From assembly GCF_001679645.1 (NCBI RefSeq), contig NZ_LRUN01000001.1, forward strand, positions 1-64,000: a DNA stretch of 64,000 nt, written 5' to 3'. The notes beneath the pieces were generated by a model. The model was not told the origin of the DNA and ran no database searches. It was given only the letters and a program-made list of their open reading frames with translations. Source of the stretch: Pseudomonas bananamidigenes (GTDB taxonomy: Bacteria > Pseudomonadota > Gammaproteobacteria > Pseudomonadales > Pseudomonadaceae). A program made the translations under genes and the position numbers. Positions 8,745 to 17,442 of the stretch are shown piece after piece. How positions within the stretch are numbered: position 1 is the first letter of the stretch; every line of letters begins with the position of its first letter.

Positions 8745-8761
8745 TTGGTACAGCGCTTGCT
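8745..8761 (+). promoter_or_regulatory. sigma-54 promoter of msuEDC-sfnR
   Basis: TTGGTACAGCGCTTGCT matches the RpoN consensus TTGGCACG-N4-TTGCT, with the GG at -24 and GC at -12 correctly spaced. It is about 56 bp before the msuE start. The operon ends with a sigma-54 activator gene, which fits this promoter type. Confidence 0.8.
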
Positions 8762-8816
8762 CTGCTCCCGTGACTACTCACTGCTCGCCGAGCAACTGTT
8801 GAAAAAGGAACTGACC

Positions 8817-9380
8817 ATGTCGCGTCCATTGAAAGTCGTCGCCCTGTCCGGCGGAACCTGGCGTCCGTCTCGCACACTGGTATTGACCCAGGCCCTGCTG
8901 AGCGAATTGTCCGGGCACCTGCCCGTCGAGAGTCACTTGATCGAACTCGGCGATATCGCCCGCCCGCTCGGCGCCGCACTGTCCCGTCAGGAGTTGCCGG
9001 CGGAAATCGAAGCCGAACTGCAGGCCATCGAACAGGCTGACCTGCTGATCGTCGCCGCGCCGGTTTATCGCGGTTCGTATCCAGGATTGCTCAAACATCT
9101 ATTCGACCTGATCGATCTGAACGCGCTGATCGACACCCCTGTGCTGCTCGCCGCCACCGGTGGCAGCGAACGCCATGCGCTGGTCCTCGATCACCAGTTG
9201 CGTCCGCTGTTCAGTTTCTTCCAGGCCGTGACCTTGCCCATCGGTGTGTACGCCACCGAGGCCGATTTCGTCGACTACCAGATCACCAGCGAGCCCCTGA
9301 AAGCGCGCATCCGTCTGGCCGCCGAGCGCGCCGCGCCGCTGTTCGGTACGCACATCAAACCGTTGCTGAAAATCGCCTGA
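8817..9380 (+). CDS. msuE: NADPH/NADH-dependent FMN reductase of methanesulfonate utilisation
   Basis: Flavoprotein of 187 residues in the SsuE/MsuE family. It reduces FMN and supplies FMNH2 to the monooxygenases encoded next to it. The N-terminal [14 protein letters not shown] is the phosphate-binding loop, and [19 protein letters not shown] (about residues 81-99) is the flavin-contact region. It is the first gene of a tight operon (10-bp gap to msuD). The ATG at 8817 follows AAAGGA; a longer in-frame start at 8745 would overlap the sigma-54 promoter and is rejected. MsuE rather than SsuE is inferred from the msuEDC-sfnR order. Confidence 0.88.
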   Translation: MSRPLKVVALSGGTWRPSRTLVLTQALLSELSGHLPVESHLIELGDIARPLGAALSRQELPAEIEAELQAIEQADLLIVAAPVYRGSYPGLLKHLFDLIDLNALIDTPVLLAATGGSERHALVLDHQLRPLFSFFQAVTLPIGVYATEADFVDYQITSEPLKARIRLAAERAAPLFGTHIKPLLKIA

Positions 9381-9390
9381 GGAGCTGTTC

Positions 9391-10536
9391 ATGGATGTTT
9401 TCTGGTTCCTGCCGACTCACGGCGACGGTCACTATCTGGGCACCGCCCAAGGCGCGCGTCCGGTCACCCTTCATTACCTGAAACAGGTTGCGCAAGCCGC
9501 TGACAGCCTCGGCTATCACGGTGTGCTCATTCCCACCGGGCGTTCCTGCGAGGACTCGTGGGTGATCGCCTCGGCGCTGGTGCCGCTGACCGAACGCCTG
9601 CGTTATCTGGTGGCGATCCGTCCGGGGATCATCTCGCCGACCGTCTCGGCGCGTATGGCGGCGACCCTCGATCGGCTGTCCAACGGCCGCCTGCTGATCA
9701 ATGTCGTGACCGGCGGCGACCCGGACGAAAACCGTGGCGACGGCAGTTTCCTCAGCCACAGCGAACGCTACGAAGTCACCGACGAATTCCTGAAAATCTG
9801 GCGCCGCGTGTTGCAAGGCGAAGCCGTGGATTTCGAAGGCAAACACCTGCAGGTGCAGAACGCCAAAGCCCTGTATCCACCGGTACAGAAACCCTATCCG
9901 CCGCTGTACTTCGGCGGTTCCTCCGACGCTGCCCACGACCTGGCCGCCGAGCAGGTCGACGTGTACCTGACCTGGGGCGAACCACCGGCCGCCGTTGCGG
10001 AAAAACTTGCCGACGTGCGTGAGCGCGCCGCCCGTCACGGACGCAAGGTGAAGTTCGGCATCCGCCTGCATGTGATCGTGCGCGAGACCGCCGAAGACGC
10101 CTGGAAAGCCGCTGACAGACTGATCGAACACATCAGCGACGAAACCATCGAGGCCGCGCAGAAATCCTTTTCCCGTTTCGACTCCGAAGGCCAACGGCGC
10201 ATGGCCGCCCTGCACGGTGGGCGCCGCGACAACCTGGAAATCGCTCCCAATCTGTGGGCCGGCGTCGGCCTGGTACGCGGCGGGGCGGGCACTGCGCTGG
10301 TCGGTGATCCGCAACAAGTAGCGGCACGAATCAAGGAATATGCAGACCTGGGTATCGAGAGCTTCATCTTTTCCGGTTATCCGCATTTGGAAGAAGCCTA
10401 CCGGTTTGCCGAACTGGTGTTCCCGCTGTTGCCCGAACCCTACGCGAGCCTGGCCGGGCGCGGCGTGACCAACCTCACCGGGCCGTTTGGCGAAATGATC
10501 GCCAACGATGTACTGCCCGCCAAAGCCAACGCCTGA
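9391..10536 (+). CDS. msuD: FMNH2-dependent alkanesulfonate monooxygenase, MsuD type
   Basis: Bacterial luciferase-like monooxygenase of 381 residues that cleaves the C-S bond of short alkanesulfonates, giving an aldehyde and sulfite. The start [17 protein letters not shown] and the segments [37 protein letters not shown] are typical of SsuD/MsuD. It depends on reduced flavin from MsuE. SsuD and MsuD cannot be told apart by eye. The call is based on the operon (msuE, msuC, sfnR) and the absence of ssuABC transport genes beside it. The gene is translated after an AGGAG site 10 bp past msuE. Confidence 0.87.
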   Translation: MDVFWFLPTHGDGHYLGTAQGARPVTLHYLKQVAQAADSLGYHGVLIPTGRSCEDSWVIASALVPLTERLRYLVAIRPGIISPTVSARMAATLDRLSNGRLLINVVTGGDPDENRGDGSFLSHSERYEVTDEFLKIWRRVLQGEAVDFEGKHLQVQNAKALYPPVQKPYPPLYFGGSSDAAHDLAAEQVDVYLTWGEPPAAVAEKLADVRERAARHGRKVKFGIRLHVIVRETAEDAWKAADRLIEHISDETIEAAQKSFSRFDSEGQRRMAALHGGRRDNLEIAPNLWAGVGLVRGGAGTALVGDPQQVAARIKEYADLGIESFIFSGYPHLEEAYRFAELVFPLLPEPYASLAGRGVTNLTGPFGEMIANDVLPAKANA

Positions 10537-10546
10537 GGAAAACCGA

Positions 10547-11734
10547 GTGACTGCCAAACCGCAAAGCACCCTGCTTTCCCCGTTGCAGACCGCCCGACAA
10601 CTGGCCGCTGAATTCGCCCTGACCGCCGTCGAACGCGACGAACGCGGCGGCACGCCGAAAGCCGAACGCGATGCCTTGCGTGAAAGCGGTCTGCTGGCCC
10701 TGAGCATTCCCACCCGTTACGGCGGCCTCGGCGCGCGCTGGAGCGAAACCCTGGAAGTCGTGCGCGAGTTCGCCAAAGTCGACAGTTCGATTGCCCACGT
10801 TTTCGGTTTTCATCATTTGATGCTGGCCACCGTCCGCCTGTTTTCCCGTCCCGAACAATGGCAGCCATGGTTCGAACAGACGGCGCGGCAGAACTGGTTC
10901 TGGGGCAACGCCCTCAATCCGCTGGACACCCGCACGGTGGTCAAGGATCTCGGAGGCTGGCGCGAGTTTTCCGGCAAGAAAAGTTTCTGCTCCGGCGCCA
11001 GCGATTCACAGATGCTGATCGCCTCGGCGGTGGACGAAAACAACGGCGGCAAACTGCTGATCGCGGCGATCCCCAGCGGACGCAGCGGCATCACTTTGCA
11101 CAACGACTGGAACAACATCGGCCAGCGCCAGACCGATAGCGGCAGCGCGACGTTCGAACGGGTGCGGGTCGAGGAATCGGAACTGCTGCTCGATCCCGGC
11201 CCGCTGAGCACACCGTTCGCCTGCCTGCGCCCGTTGATCGCACAACTGACGTTCACCCACATGTTTCTCGGCATCGCCGAAGGCGCCTTCGAAGAAGCGC
11301 GGCAATACACCCTCAGCGAAACCCGTGTCTGGCACAAGTCCTCGGTGCGCGAGGTGCGTGAAGATCCTTATGTGCTGGCCCATTACGGCGAGTTCTGGGT
11401 GGCCCTCGAAGGCATCCGTCTGCTGGTGGAACGCGCCGCCGCGCTGCTCGACGAGGCCTGGGCCAAAGGCCCGAGCCTCAGCGCCGAAGAACGCGGTCAC
11501 CTGGCCACGGCGATTGCCACGGCCAAAGTCGCTGCCAGTCGCCAGGGGCTGGAGATTTGCAGCCGACTGTTCGAAGTCACCGGCGCCCGTTCGACCCATG
11601 CGTCGCTGCGCCTCGACCGCCACTGGCGCAACCTGCGCACGCAAACCCTGCACGACCCGCTGGATTACAAACTCCATGAGCTGGGCGACTGGGCGCTGAA
11701 CCAGGCCCTGCCGGTGCCGACGTTCTATTCCTGA
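10547..11734 (+). CDS. msuC: acyl-CoA dehydrogenase-fold flavin monooxygenase, MsuC type
   Basis: Protein of 395 residues with the acyl-CoA dehydrogenase fold. In pseudomonads MsuC uses FMNH2 to oxidise methanesulfinate to methanesulfonate, feeding MsuD. Visible features are the FALTAVERDERGG N-terminal helix, IPTRYGGLGARWSETLEV near residue 60, and a C-terminal HWRNLRTQTLHDPLDYK segment shared with the DszC/SfnB group. A GTG start at 10547 follows TGAGGAAAA with good spacing; the ATG upstream lies inside msuD. It is the third gene of the sulfur operon. Confidence 0.85.
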   Translation: MTAKPQSTLLSPLQTARQLAAEFALTAVERDERGGTPKAERDALRESGLLALSIPTRYGGLGARWSETLEVVREFAKVDSSIAHVFGFHHLMLATVRLFSRPEQWQPWFEQTARQNWFWGNALNPLDTRTVVKDLGGWREFSGKKSFCSGASDSQMLIASAVDENNGGKLLIAAIPSGRSGITLHNDWNNIGQRQTDSGSATFERVRVEESELLLDPGPLSTPFACLRPLIAQLTFTHMFLGIAEGAFEEARQYTLSETRVWHKSSVREVREDPYVLAHYGEFWVALEGIRLLVERAAALLDEAWAKGPSLSAEERGHLATAIATAKVAASRQGLEICSRLFEVTGARSTHASLRLDRHWRNLRTQTLHDPLDYKLHELGDWALNQALPVPTFYS

Positions 11735-11757
11735 TTTCCTTTCGTGGAGCGAGACCC

Positions 11758-12861
11758 ATGCAACTGCTGACCCTGCCGCCCTCACCCGCCCTGGCCACGT
11801 CGATCCGCGCCACCGCCCAGGTCTTCGAAGACCCGAAATCCCGGGCCTTGCTCGCGCATCTGCAACAAGTCGCACCAAGCGAAGCCAGCGTGCTGATCAT
11901 CGGTGAAACCGGCACCGGCAAGGAGCTGGTGGCGCGGCACATCCATAACTTGAGCAACCGGCGCAACCGACCGTTCATTGCAGTCAACTGCGGGGCGTTT
12001 TCCGAATCGCTGGTGGAAGCCGAATTGTTCGGCCATGAAAAAGGCGCCTTCACCGGCGCCCTAAGTGCCAAGGCCGGGTGGTTCGAAGAGGCGGATGGCG
12101 GGACGTTGTTCCTCGATGAAATCGGCGATTTGCCCATGGCGATCCAGGTCAAATTGCTGCGGGTATTGCAGGAACGCGAGGTGGTGCGACTGGGTTCACG
12201 CAAGAGCATTCCCATCGATGTGCGAGTGCTCGCTGCGACCAACGTGCAACTGGAGAAAGCCATCAACGCCGGGCATTTTCGCGAGGATCTGTATTACCGG
12301 CTGAACGTGGTCAATCTGGACCTGAGCCCGTTGCGCGAACGGCCCGGCGACATCCTGCCGCTGACCCGGCACTTCATCGAGGCTTACAGTCAGCGTCTGG
12401 GTTACGGGCGCATCACCATCAGCCCCGGCGCCGAGCAAAAGCTGCGCGGCTACAGTTGGCCGGGCAACATCCGCGAACTGGAAAACGTCATCCATCACAC
12501 GCTGCTGATCTGCCGCAACGGCGTGATTGAGCGCGACGACCTACGCTTGTCGAACCTGCGCATCGACCGTCCGGACGATCAGCACGGCAGCGTCGACGAC
12601 TCACCGGAAGCGCTGCTCGAACGCGCCTTCCAGAAACTCTTCGAACAACAGGCCGGCGCCCTGCATGAAAAGGTCGAGGACGCTTTGTTGCGTTCGGCCT
12701 ATCGGTTCTGCCACTACAACCAGGTGCACACCGCCGCGCTGCTCGGCCTAAGCCGCAACGTGACTCGCACGCGGCTGATCAAGATCGGCGAACTGGCGGT
12801 CAACAAGCGGCGGCCTACGGAAAACCTGCAAGGCGAGCGCCTGATCCAGTTGTCGATCTAA
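11758..12861 (+). CDS. sfnR: sigma-54-dependent activator of organosulfur use
   Basis: Activator of 367 residues that lacks an N-terminal receiver domain. It has the AAA+ core: Walker A GETGTGKE (about residues 49-56), the sigma-54 contact loop GAFTGA, Walker B GTLFLDEIGDLP, and the arginine finger region FREDLYYRLNVV. The C-terminal helix-turn-helix is in HTAALLGLSRNVTRTRLIKIG. SfnR drives dimethylsulfone and methanesulfonate genes under sulfate limitation. Having no sensing domain, it is probably controlled by its own expression (CysB-type control in relatives). It closes the msu operon, 23 bp after msuC, and overlaps the converging monooxygenase gene by four bases. Confidence 0.9.
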   Translation: MQLLTLPPSPALATSIRATAQVFEDPKSRALLAHLQQVAPSEASVLIIGETGTGKELVARHIHNLSNRRNRPFIAVNCGAFSESLVEAELFGHEKGAFTGALSAKAGWFEEADGGTLFLDEIGDLPMAIQVKLLRVLQEREVVRLGSRKSIPIDVRVLAATNVQLEKAINAGHFREDLYYRLNVVNLDLSPLRERPGDILPLTRHFIEAYSQRLGYGRITISPGAEQKLRGYSWPGNIRELENVIHHTLLICRNGVIERDDLRLSNLRIDRPDDQHGSVDDSPEALLERAFQKLFEQQAGALHEKVEDALLRSAYRFCHYNQVHTAALLGLSRNVTRTRLIKIGELAVNKRRPTENLQGERLIQLSI

Positions 12862-13223
12862 CCCACCAGTTGGCAGTGCAAGCCATCGTCGTGACTGCGG
12901 GCGATGCTGCTCAGTACCTGGAATGAACCGAAAGTCACGGTCCGCGCCTGATGAGTGCGGATCAGTTGCCAGAAATCCTGCTCACCGGTTTCGAAACTGC
13001 GCAACGCCGCCTCTCCCGCTTCACGGGATTGCCATTGCAGAAAAGCCAGCACACGTCGGCCATCGTCGCTGGCCTGGACACTGGCGCTGACGAAACCGGC
13101 ATAACGCTGGGCCAGACGTTCGGTCTGTACGGTCAGCGCCGCGACCAGCGCCGGTTGTTGGCCGGGCTCGATTTCGAATTCGATCAATTGGGTGAAGCTG
13201 CGGTTTTTCGCTGTAACTTGCAT
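12858..13223 (-). CDS. antibiotic biosynthesis monooxygenase (ABM) domain protein, likely SoxR target
   Basis: Protein of 121 residues with a ferredoxin-like ABM fold of the quinol monooxygenase type: an N-terminal strand QLIEFEIEPGQQPALVAAL, then YAGFVSASVQASDDGRRVLAFLQW. It lies divergent from soxR, with a SoxR-type promoter in the gap. The P. aeruginosa soxR neighbour PA2274 is also a monooxygenase of this type and is induced by redox-cycling compounds through SoxR. A protective role against quinones or phenazines is inferred. The 3' end overlaps sfnR by four bases. Confidence 0.8.
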   Translation of the reverse strand: MQVTAKNRSFTQLIEFEIEPGQQPALVAALTVQTERLAQRYAGFVSASVQASDDGRRVLAFLQWQSREAGEAALRSFETGEQDFWQLIRTHQARTVTFGSFQVLSSIARSHDDGLHCQLVG

Positions 13224-13268
13224 GACGCCCCCACTCTGTCAGGCGAATCTTGCGATTCGAAGGCCTGC

Positions 13269-13299
13269 AGGGTAAAACCTAGAGTTAACTAGAGGTCAA
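13269..13299 (-). promoter_or_regulatory. SoxR-activated promoter with 19-bp spacer
   Basis: On the minus strand -35 TTGACC (13294-13299) and -10 TACCCT (13269-13274) are 19 bp apart, the overlong spacer typical of MerR/SoxR-activated promoters. The spacer holds a near-palindrome centred on AGTTAACT (13278-13295), the core of known SoxR boxes. It drives the monooxygenase gene and overlaps the soxR leader. Confidence 0.78.
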
Positions 13300-13313
13300 G
13301 GGGCAATTTTCAA

Positions 13314-13772
13314 ATGGTCACAGCGGAAAACCTGCACAGACAACTCACGGTTGGCGAAGTCGCGGCCCGCAGTGGTGTCGCCGTCACCGCCCTGCATTTT
13401 TATGAATCCAAAGGCTTGATCAAAAGCCAGCGCAATGCCGGCAACCAGCGCCGTTATCCACGGGAAGTGTTGCGCCGGGTGGCGTTGATCAAGGTGGCGC
13501 AACGGCTGGGCATTCCACTGGCGGAAATCGGTGAGGCACTGAAACAGTTGCCGGACAACCGCGCACCGACGGCGGCGGACTGGAAAGTGTTATCGGAGCA
13601 ATGGCGGCGGGAACTGGATGAACGAATCAATCAGTTGATGCTGCTGCGGGATCGTTTGACGGGTTGCATCGGTTGCGGCTGTCTGTCGATGGAAGCCTGC
13701 CCGCTGCGCAACCAGGGCGATGTGCTGGGCGAGCAAGGGCCGGGAGCGCACTTTCTCGATGTCCCGGGTTGA
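13314..13772 (+). CDS. soxR: redox-sensitive transcriptional activator SoxR (MerR family)
   Basis: Regulator of 152 residues. The N-terminal MerR helix-turn-helix is at about residues 10-75 ([21 protein letters not shown]). A dimerisation helix follows. The four-cysteine [2Fe-2S] motif is [12 protein letters not shown] (about residues 119-130), which matches the SoxR pattern CxxCxCxxxxxC. In pseudomonads SoxR responds to endogenous or foreign redox-active compounds rather than driving a SoxS regulon. The gene starts 15 bp after the SoxR box, consistent with autoregulation. Confidence 0.93.
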   Translation: MVTAENLHRQLTVGEVAARSGVAVTALHFYESKGLIKSQRNAGNQRRYPREVLRRVALIKVAQRLGIPLAEIGEALKQLPDNRAPTAADWKVLSEQWRRELDERINQLMLLRDRLTGCIGCGCLSMEACPLRNQGDVLGEQGPGAHFLDVPG

Positions 13773-13797
13773 CGGTTCCCACGGCGCGGGAACCGTC
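13771..13797. terminator. perfect hairpin between convergent soxR and metQ
   Basis: GACGGTTCCC (13771-13780) and GGGAACCGTC (13788-13797) form a perfect 10-bp stem with a 7-base loop. It starts within the last bases of soxR and lies 11 bp from the metQ stop. There is no long T-run, so it is a probable but not classical bidirectional terminator. Confidence 0.6.
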
Positions 13798-13808
13798 GAA
13801 TCGATCAA

Positions 13809-14579
13809 TCAAAAACCCGGCGCAATCTGGCCTTTGTAACGGGTCAGAATGAACTGACGCACTTCATCGGAATTCAACGCCTTGGCCAGTTTCTGCAGGC
13901 CAGGGTCGTTGATGTTGTCGGGACGTGCGACCAGAAACTCGATGTACAGGCTCTTGCCTTTTTCGACGATCAGCGCGCTGTTGGTGTCGATCCCGGCTTC
14001 CAGCGCGTAGTTGGCGAACACGAACGCGAGATCCACCTGACTCACCGAACGGGCCAGCAATGCACCTTCCAGCTCACGGATTTTCAAATGTTTGGGGTTT
14101 TCGACGATGTCACGCTGGGTGGCCAGCGTGTTGCTCGGATCCTTGAGCTTGATCAACCCCGCCTCATGCAACAGCACCAGGGCGCGACCGGTGTTCACCG
14201 GGTCGTTGGGGATCGACACGCTGGCGCCGTCTTTCAGTTCCGAGATGTTTTTGATTTTGGTGGAGTACGCACCGAACGGTTCGATGTGCACCCCGACCAC
14301 CGGCACCAGATCAGTGTGGCGGGTCTTGTTGAAGTCATCGAGAAACGGCCGGTACTGGTAGTAGTTGGCGTCGAGGTTTTTCAGCGCCAGTTGCTGGTTG
14401 GGCTGGATGAAGTCGGTGAAGACCTTGATGTCCAGGTCCACGCCTTCCTTGGCCAGGGTCGGTTTGACGAATTCGAGGATTTCCGCGTGCGGCACCGGGG
14501 TGGCACCGACGATCAGTTTTTCGTTGGCGTGAGCGCCGAGCGACAGCACGGCAGCCAGAACGGCCAGGGTCTTTTTCAT
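13809..14579 (-). CDS. metQ: MetQ/NlpA-family ABC transporter substrate-binding protein
   Basis: Periplasmic binding protein of 256 residues. The signal peptide MKKTLAVLAAVLSLGAHA has no lipobox cysteine, unlike E. coli MetQ, so it is a soluble protein. Family segments are visible: VGATPVPHAEILEFVKP, YYQYRPFLDDFN, SVSIPNDPVNTGRALVLL and VDLAFVFANYALEAG. MetQ binds methionine; relatives next to sfnB may bind other sulfur compounds. It is encoded with metI and sfnB, but no metN ATPase gene is present. The start at 14579 is preferred over one four codons upstream because it gives a normal signal peptide. Confidence 0.85.
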   Translation of the reverse strand: MKKTLAVLAAVLSLGAHANEKLIVGATPVPHAEILEFVKPTLAKEGVDLDIKVFTDFIQPNQQLALKNLDANYYQYRPFLDDFNKTRHTDLVPVVGVHIEPFGAYSTKIKNISELKDGASVSIPNDPVNTGRALVLLHEAGLIKLKDPSNTLATQRDIVENPKHLKIRELEGALLARSVSQVDLAFVFANYALEAGIDTNSALIVEKGKSLYIEFLVARPDNINDPGLQKLAKALNSDEVRQFILTRYKGQIAPGF

Positions 14580-14651
14580 GGTTTGCTCCAAGGCAGATTT
14601 GAGTGGCCGTCGTGGGGTGGACGTGGGGCCTTTATGGGGTGAACTTTTTTT

Positions 14652-15320
14652 TCAGCGGCGGCTGTAGTGCGCCACCAGTCGGTCGCCGGTCATTTGCAGC
14701 GCCTGCACCAGAATCAGCAGCAACACCACGGTGACCACCATCACGTCGGTCTGAAAACGCTGATAGCCGAAGCGGATCGCCAGATCGCCGAGCCCGCCGC
14801 CACCGATCACGCCGGCCATCGCCGTGTAATCCACCAGCACGATGGCGGTGACCGTCACCGCCGCCAGCAACCCGCCACGGGCTTCCGGCAACAGGGTGTG
14901 GCGGATGATCTGCCAGGTGCTGGCGCCCATGGCCTGGGTCGCCTCGACCACGCCGCGATCGACTTCCCGCAGCGCGGTTTCCACCAGCCGTGCAAAGAAC
15001 GGTGTGCAGCCGACCACCAGCGGCGGAATGGTGCCCGGTACACCCAGCGAGGTGCCCACCAGCAACGTGGTCAGCGGAATCAGCACGATCAGCAAAATGA
15101 TGAACGGCAGCGAACGCAGCATGTTCACGATCACCGACAGCACCCGATACACGCCGACCGTTTCATGCAATTGGCGCTTGCCGGTGAGAAACAGCAGCAG
15201 CCCCAGCGGCAGACCCAGAATCACCGTGAATAGCAGCGCCGCACCGAGCATGCTCAACGTATCGAGGCAGGCCTGGGCAATGTCGGCCCAGTAAATGTGT
15301 CTGAACCACTCGGCCATCAT
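14652..15320 (-). CDS. metI: MetI-family ABC transporter permease
   Basis: Permease of 222 residues with about five membrane segments. The EAA loop that contacts the ATPase is visible as VEATQAMGASTWQIIRHTLLPEARGG (about residues 134-159). Other MetI-like segments are LRSLPFIILLIVLIPLT and VDYTAMAGVIGGGGLGDLAIRFGYQRF. Its start codon overlaps the sfnB stop (TGATG), so translation is probably coupled. The cognate ATPase (MetN) is not encoded in this window. Methionine or a related sulfur compound is the inferred substrate. Confidence 0.87.
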   Translation of the reverse strand: MMAEWFRHIYWADIAQACLDTLSMLGAALLFTVILGLPLGLLLFLTGKRQLHETVGVYRVLSVIVNMLRSLPFIILLIVLIPLTTLLVGTSLGVPGTIPPLVVGCTPFFARLVETALREVDRGVVEATQAMGASTWQIIRHTLLPEARGGLLAAVTVTAIVLVDYTAMAGVIGGGGLGDLAIRFGYQRFQTDVMVVTVVLLLILVQALQMTGDRLVAHYSRR

Positions 15321-16534
15321 CAGGACCAGTCGTGGCGCGGTGGTTTGACGCCGTTGAGCAGCCAGTTGCCGACCACGTGGTATTTCCAGCGCACCGGGTC
15401 ATGCAGGGTGTGAACCCGGGCGTTGCGCCAGTGGCGGTCGAAGTTGTGTTTCTTCAAGGTCGAACGGGTGCCGCCGAGTTCGAACAGTTTGTTGCTGGCC
15501 TCGATGGCGATTTCGGTGGTCAGCACTTTGGCCTTGGCCACGGCCAGGGATGCCAGCGCGACGTTGTCTTCATCCGGTGACGGACGCGCGGCATCCAGTG
15601 CATGACCTGCCCGTTCGAGCAAGGCTTCGGCGGCTTCCAGACGGATTTCCAGCGCGCCGATCTGAATGATCGTCAGCGGATCTTCGCTGGCCTTCCCCAC
15701 CCCGGCATCGATCCATGGCCGGGCGAACTGGCGGACGAACTCAACTGTATCCCGCAGCGCCGCCCGGGCAATGCCGGCGTCGATGGCGGCGGTGGTCAAC
15801 TGCGCGAACGGCCCGGCCAGGGTCGGACTTTCGTAGGAACGATAAGTCGGAAACAGACTGAATGGCGCCACCAGCAGATCTTCCGCCAGCACCGTGCCGC
15901 TGGACGTGGTGCGCTGGCCGATGCTGTCCCAGTCGTCGACGATCACCAGCCCTTTCGTGCCACGCTCGACGAAAGCCAGTTGGCCCTTCTGTTCTTCATC
16001 CAGCGCCAGCACCGCCAGCCAGTGAGCGTAAAGCGAGCCGGTGCAGTAACCCTTGCGGCCATTGATCACGAAGCTGTCGCCATAACGACGGATCGTGGTC
16101 TGGATGTCCTGCACGTTCTTGCCGCCGGTTTCCGACAGCGCATTGGCGAAGCGATGGCCTTGCAGCGCCAGTTCAAAAAAATGCGCCTGCTGCGCCGGGG
16201 TGCCTTGCAGGCGGATATCCTCGAGCAGGCAGTAATGATTTTGCGGGATCTGCCCGAGGGACGGATCGGCGGCGGAAATGATCGCGATCACCTGCGCCAG
16301 CACCGCGTACGACACCTGCGCCCCTCCATATTCCTTCGGCACGGTGATGCCCCACAGACCACTGTTGGAATACAGATCGACGATCTCGGCAGGCACTTCA
16401 CGGCTGCGGTCGCGCTCGGCGGCGCGCTCCTGCAGAACGGCGGCGACCTGTACGGCCACGCGCAAGGCTTCGGCATCGTCGGTGATGCGACGGGCGGTCG
16501 GCGGGTTGATCGGATAAACGGCAGATTCAGGCAT
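15320..16534 (-). CDS. sfnB: SfnB family sulfur acquisition oxidoreductase
   Basis: Protein of 404 residues with the acyl-CoA dehydrogenase fold, in the DszC/SfnB branch rather than the fatty-acid branch. Recognisable segments are ITVPKEYGGAQVSYAVLAQVIAIISAADPSLGQIPQNHY near residue 63, the FINGRKGYCTGS-like strand near 165, and the C-terminal HNFDRHWRNARVHTLHDPVRWKYHVVGNWLLNG. SfnB is induced in dimethylsulfone-using pseudomonads; its exact reaction is not settled. It is the first gene of the sfnB-metI-metQ operon. MPESAV at 16534 follows GAGAG and is a better start than the 62-residue longer frame. Confidence 0.85.
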   Translation of the reverse strand: MPESAVYPINPPTARRITDDAEALRVAVQVAAVLQERAAERDRSREVPAEIVDLYSNSGLWGITVPKEYGGAQVSYAVLAQVIAIISAADPSLGQIPQNHYCLLEDIRLQGTPAQQAHFFELALQGHRFANALSETGGKNVQDIQTTIRRYGDSFVINGRKGYCTGSLYAHWLAVLALDEEQKGQLAFVERGTKGLVIVDDWDSIGQRTTSSGTVLAEDLLVAPFSLFPTYRSYESPTLAGPFAQLTTAAIDAGIARAALRDTVEFVRQFARPWIDAGVGKASEDPLTIIQIGALEIRLEAAEALLERAGHALDAARPSPDEDNVALASLAVAKAKVLTTEIAIEASNKLFELGGTRSTLKKHNFDRHWRNARVHTLHDPVRWKYHVVGNWLLNGVKPPRHDWS

Positions 16535-16794
16535 GGATGACTCTCGGTATCGATGTTGTACCGGGTCATTGCAGCTTCTGTGCCTGACTGGCAGCCCACG
16601 TCTTACGCGGCCTTCAGAGGTTTCGTGCGGAATCTGAAGGTAAAAACCCGCGCATTCTGTTGCTTCACTGTCGATGGCTGAACACTGCTCGTCGGGTACT
16701 CGGTCGCGGCGGCGACACACGCCTATAGTGGAGCGACCGGCATTCCCGTCGAAGACATGCAGTCAACCGCCAAATAACAACAGGGAGCAACGCC

Positions 16795-17253
16795 ATGAGT
16801 GTCAAACCCATTCCCGAGGGGTATCACAGCATTACCCCGTACCTCGGCATTCACAAAGCTGCCGAGGCCATCGATTTCTATAAAAAGGCATTCGGTGCCA
16901 CCGAAGTCATGCGCCTGAGCATGCCTGACGGTCGTGTCGGCCACTGCGAACTGCGCATCGGCGACAGCGCCATCATGCTCGGCACACCCTGCGACCAAGG
17001 GCCATTGCGCAATCCGGACAGCGGCGTGTCCGTCGGTCTGCATCTGTATGTGACCGATGTCGACAAGTCGTTCCAGCGTGCACTGGATGCCGGGGCGACC
17101 GCTGTGTCCGAGGTCAAGGATCAGTTCTATGGGGATCGCAGCGGTACGTTGAAAGATCCATTCGGGCATGTGTGGTTCCTGGCCACCCGCAAGGAGGATC
17201 TGACCCAGGAGCAGATCGAGCAACGGGCGAAGGAAATGTTTCAACAGGGTTGA
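16795..17253 (+). CDS. VOC superfamily protein (PhnB/glyoxalase-like)
   Basis: Protein of 152 residues with two beta-alpha-beta-beta-beta modules of the vicinal oxygen chelate fold. It starts ITPYLGIHKAAEAIDFYKKAFGATE, typical of PhnB-like proteins, and ends with DQFYGDRSGTLKDPFGHVWFLAT, where His is a candidate metal ligand. The first module has HCELRIGDSAIML. No enzyme activity can be assigned. A ribosome binding site GGGAGC precedes the ATG. It is a lone gene followed by a REP element. Confidence 0.82.
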   Translation: MSVKPIPEGYHSITPYLGIHKAAEAIDFYKKAFGATEVMRLSMPDGRVGHCELRIGDSAIMLGTPCDQGPLRNPDSGVSVGLHLYVTDVDKSFQRALDAGATAVSEVKDQFYGDRSGTLKDPFGHVWFLATRKEDLTQEQIEQRAKEMFQQG

Positions 17254-17276
17254 GTCATTCAGGGTCCGAACCGGTC

Positions 17277-17303
17277 CTTTCGCGAGCAGGCTCGCTCCCA
17301 CAC
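17277..17303. repeat. REP element (single)
   Basis: CGCGAGCAGGCTCGCTCCCACAC is the standard fluorescens-group REP core, with the GCGAGC/GCTCGC stem and the GTGGGAG tail read on the minus strand. It lies in the 189-bp gap after the VOC gene. Confidence 0.8.
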
Positions 17304-17442
17304 GGGATCGGCGTGTACCTGCCCGCGACAGGCACTCTGGCTCTACACGCTTCATGAACAATCCCAACACGTTTCACGCCTTGTCATGAACGCCCGGCAA
17401 TTCCACGATGCAGGCCACCTGCCTGAATAAAGGATCAAGCCG

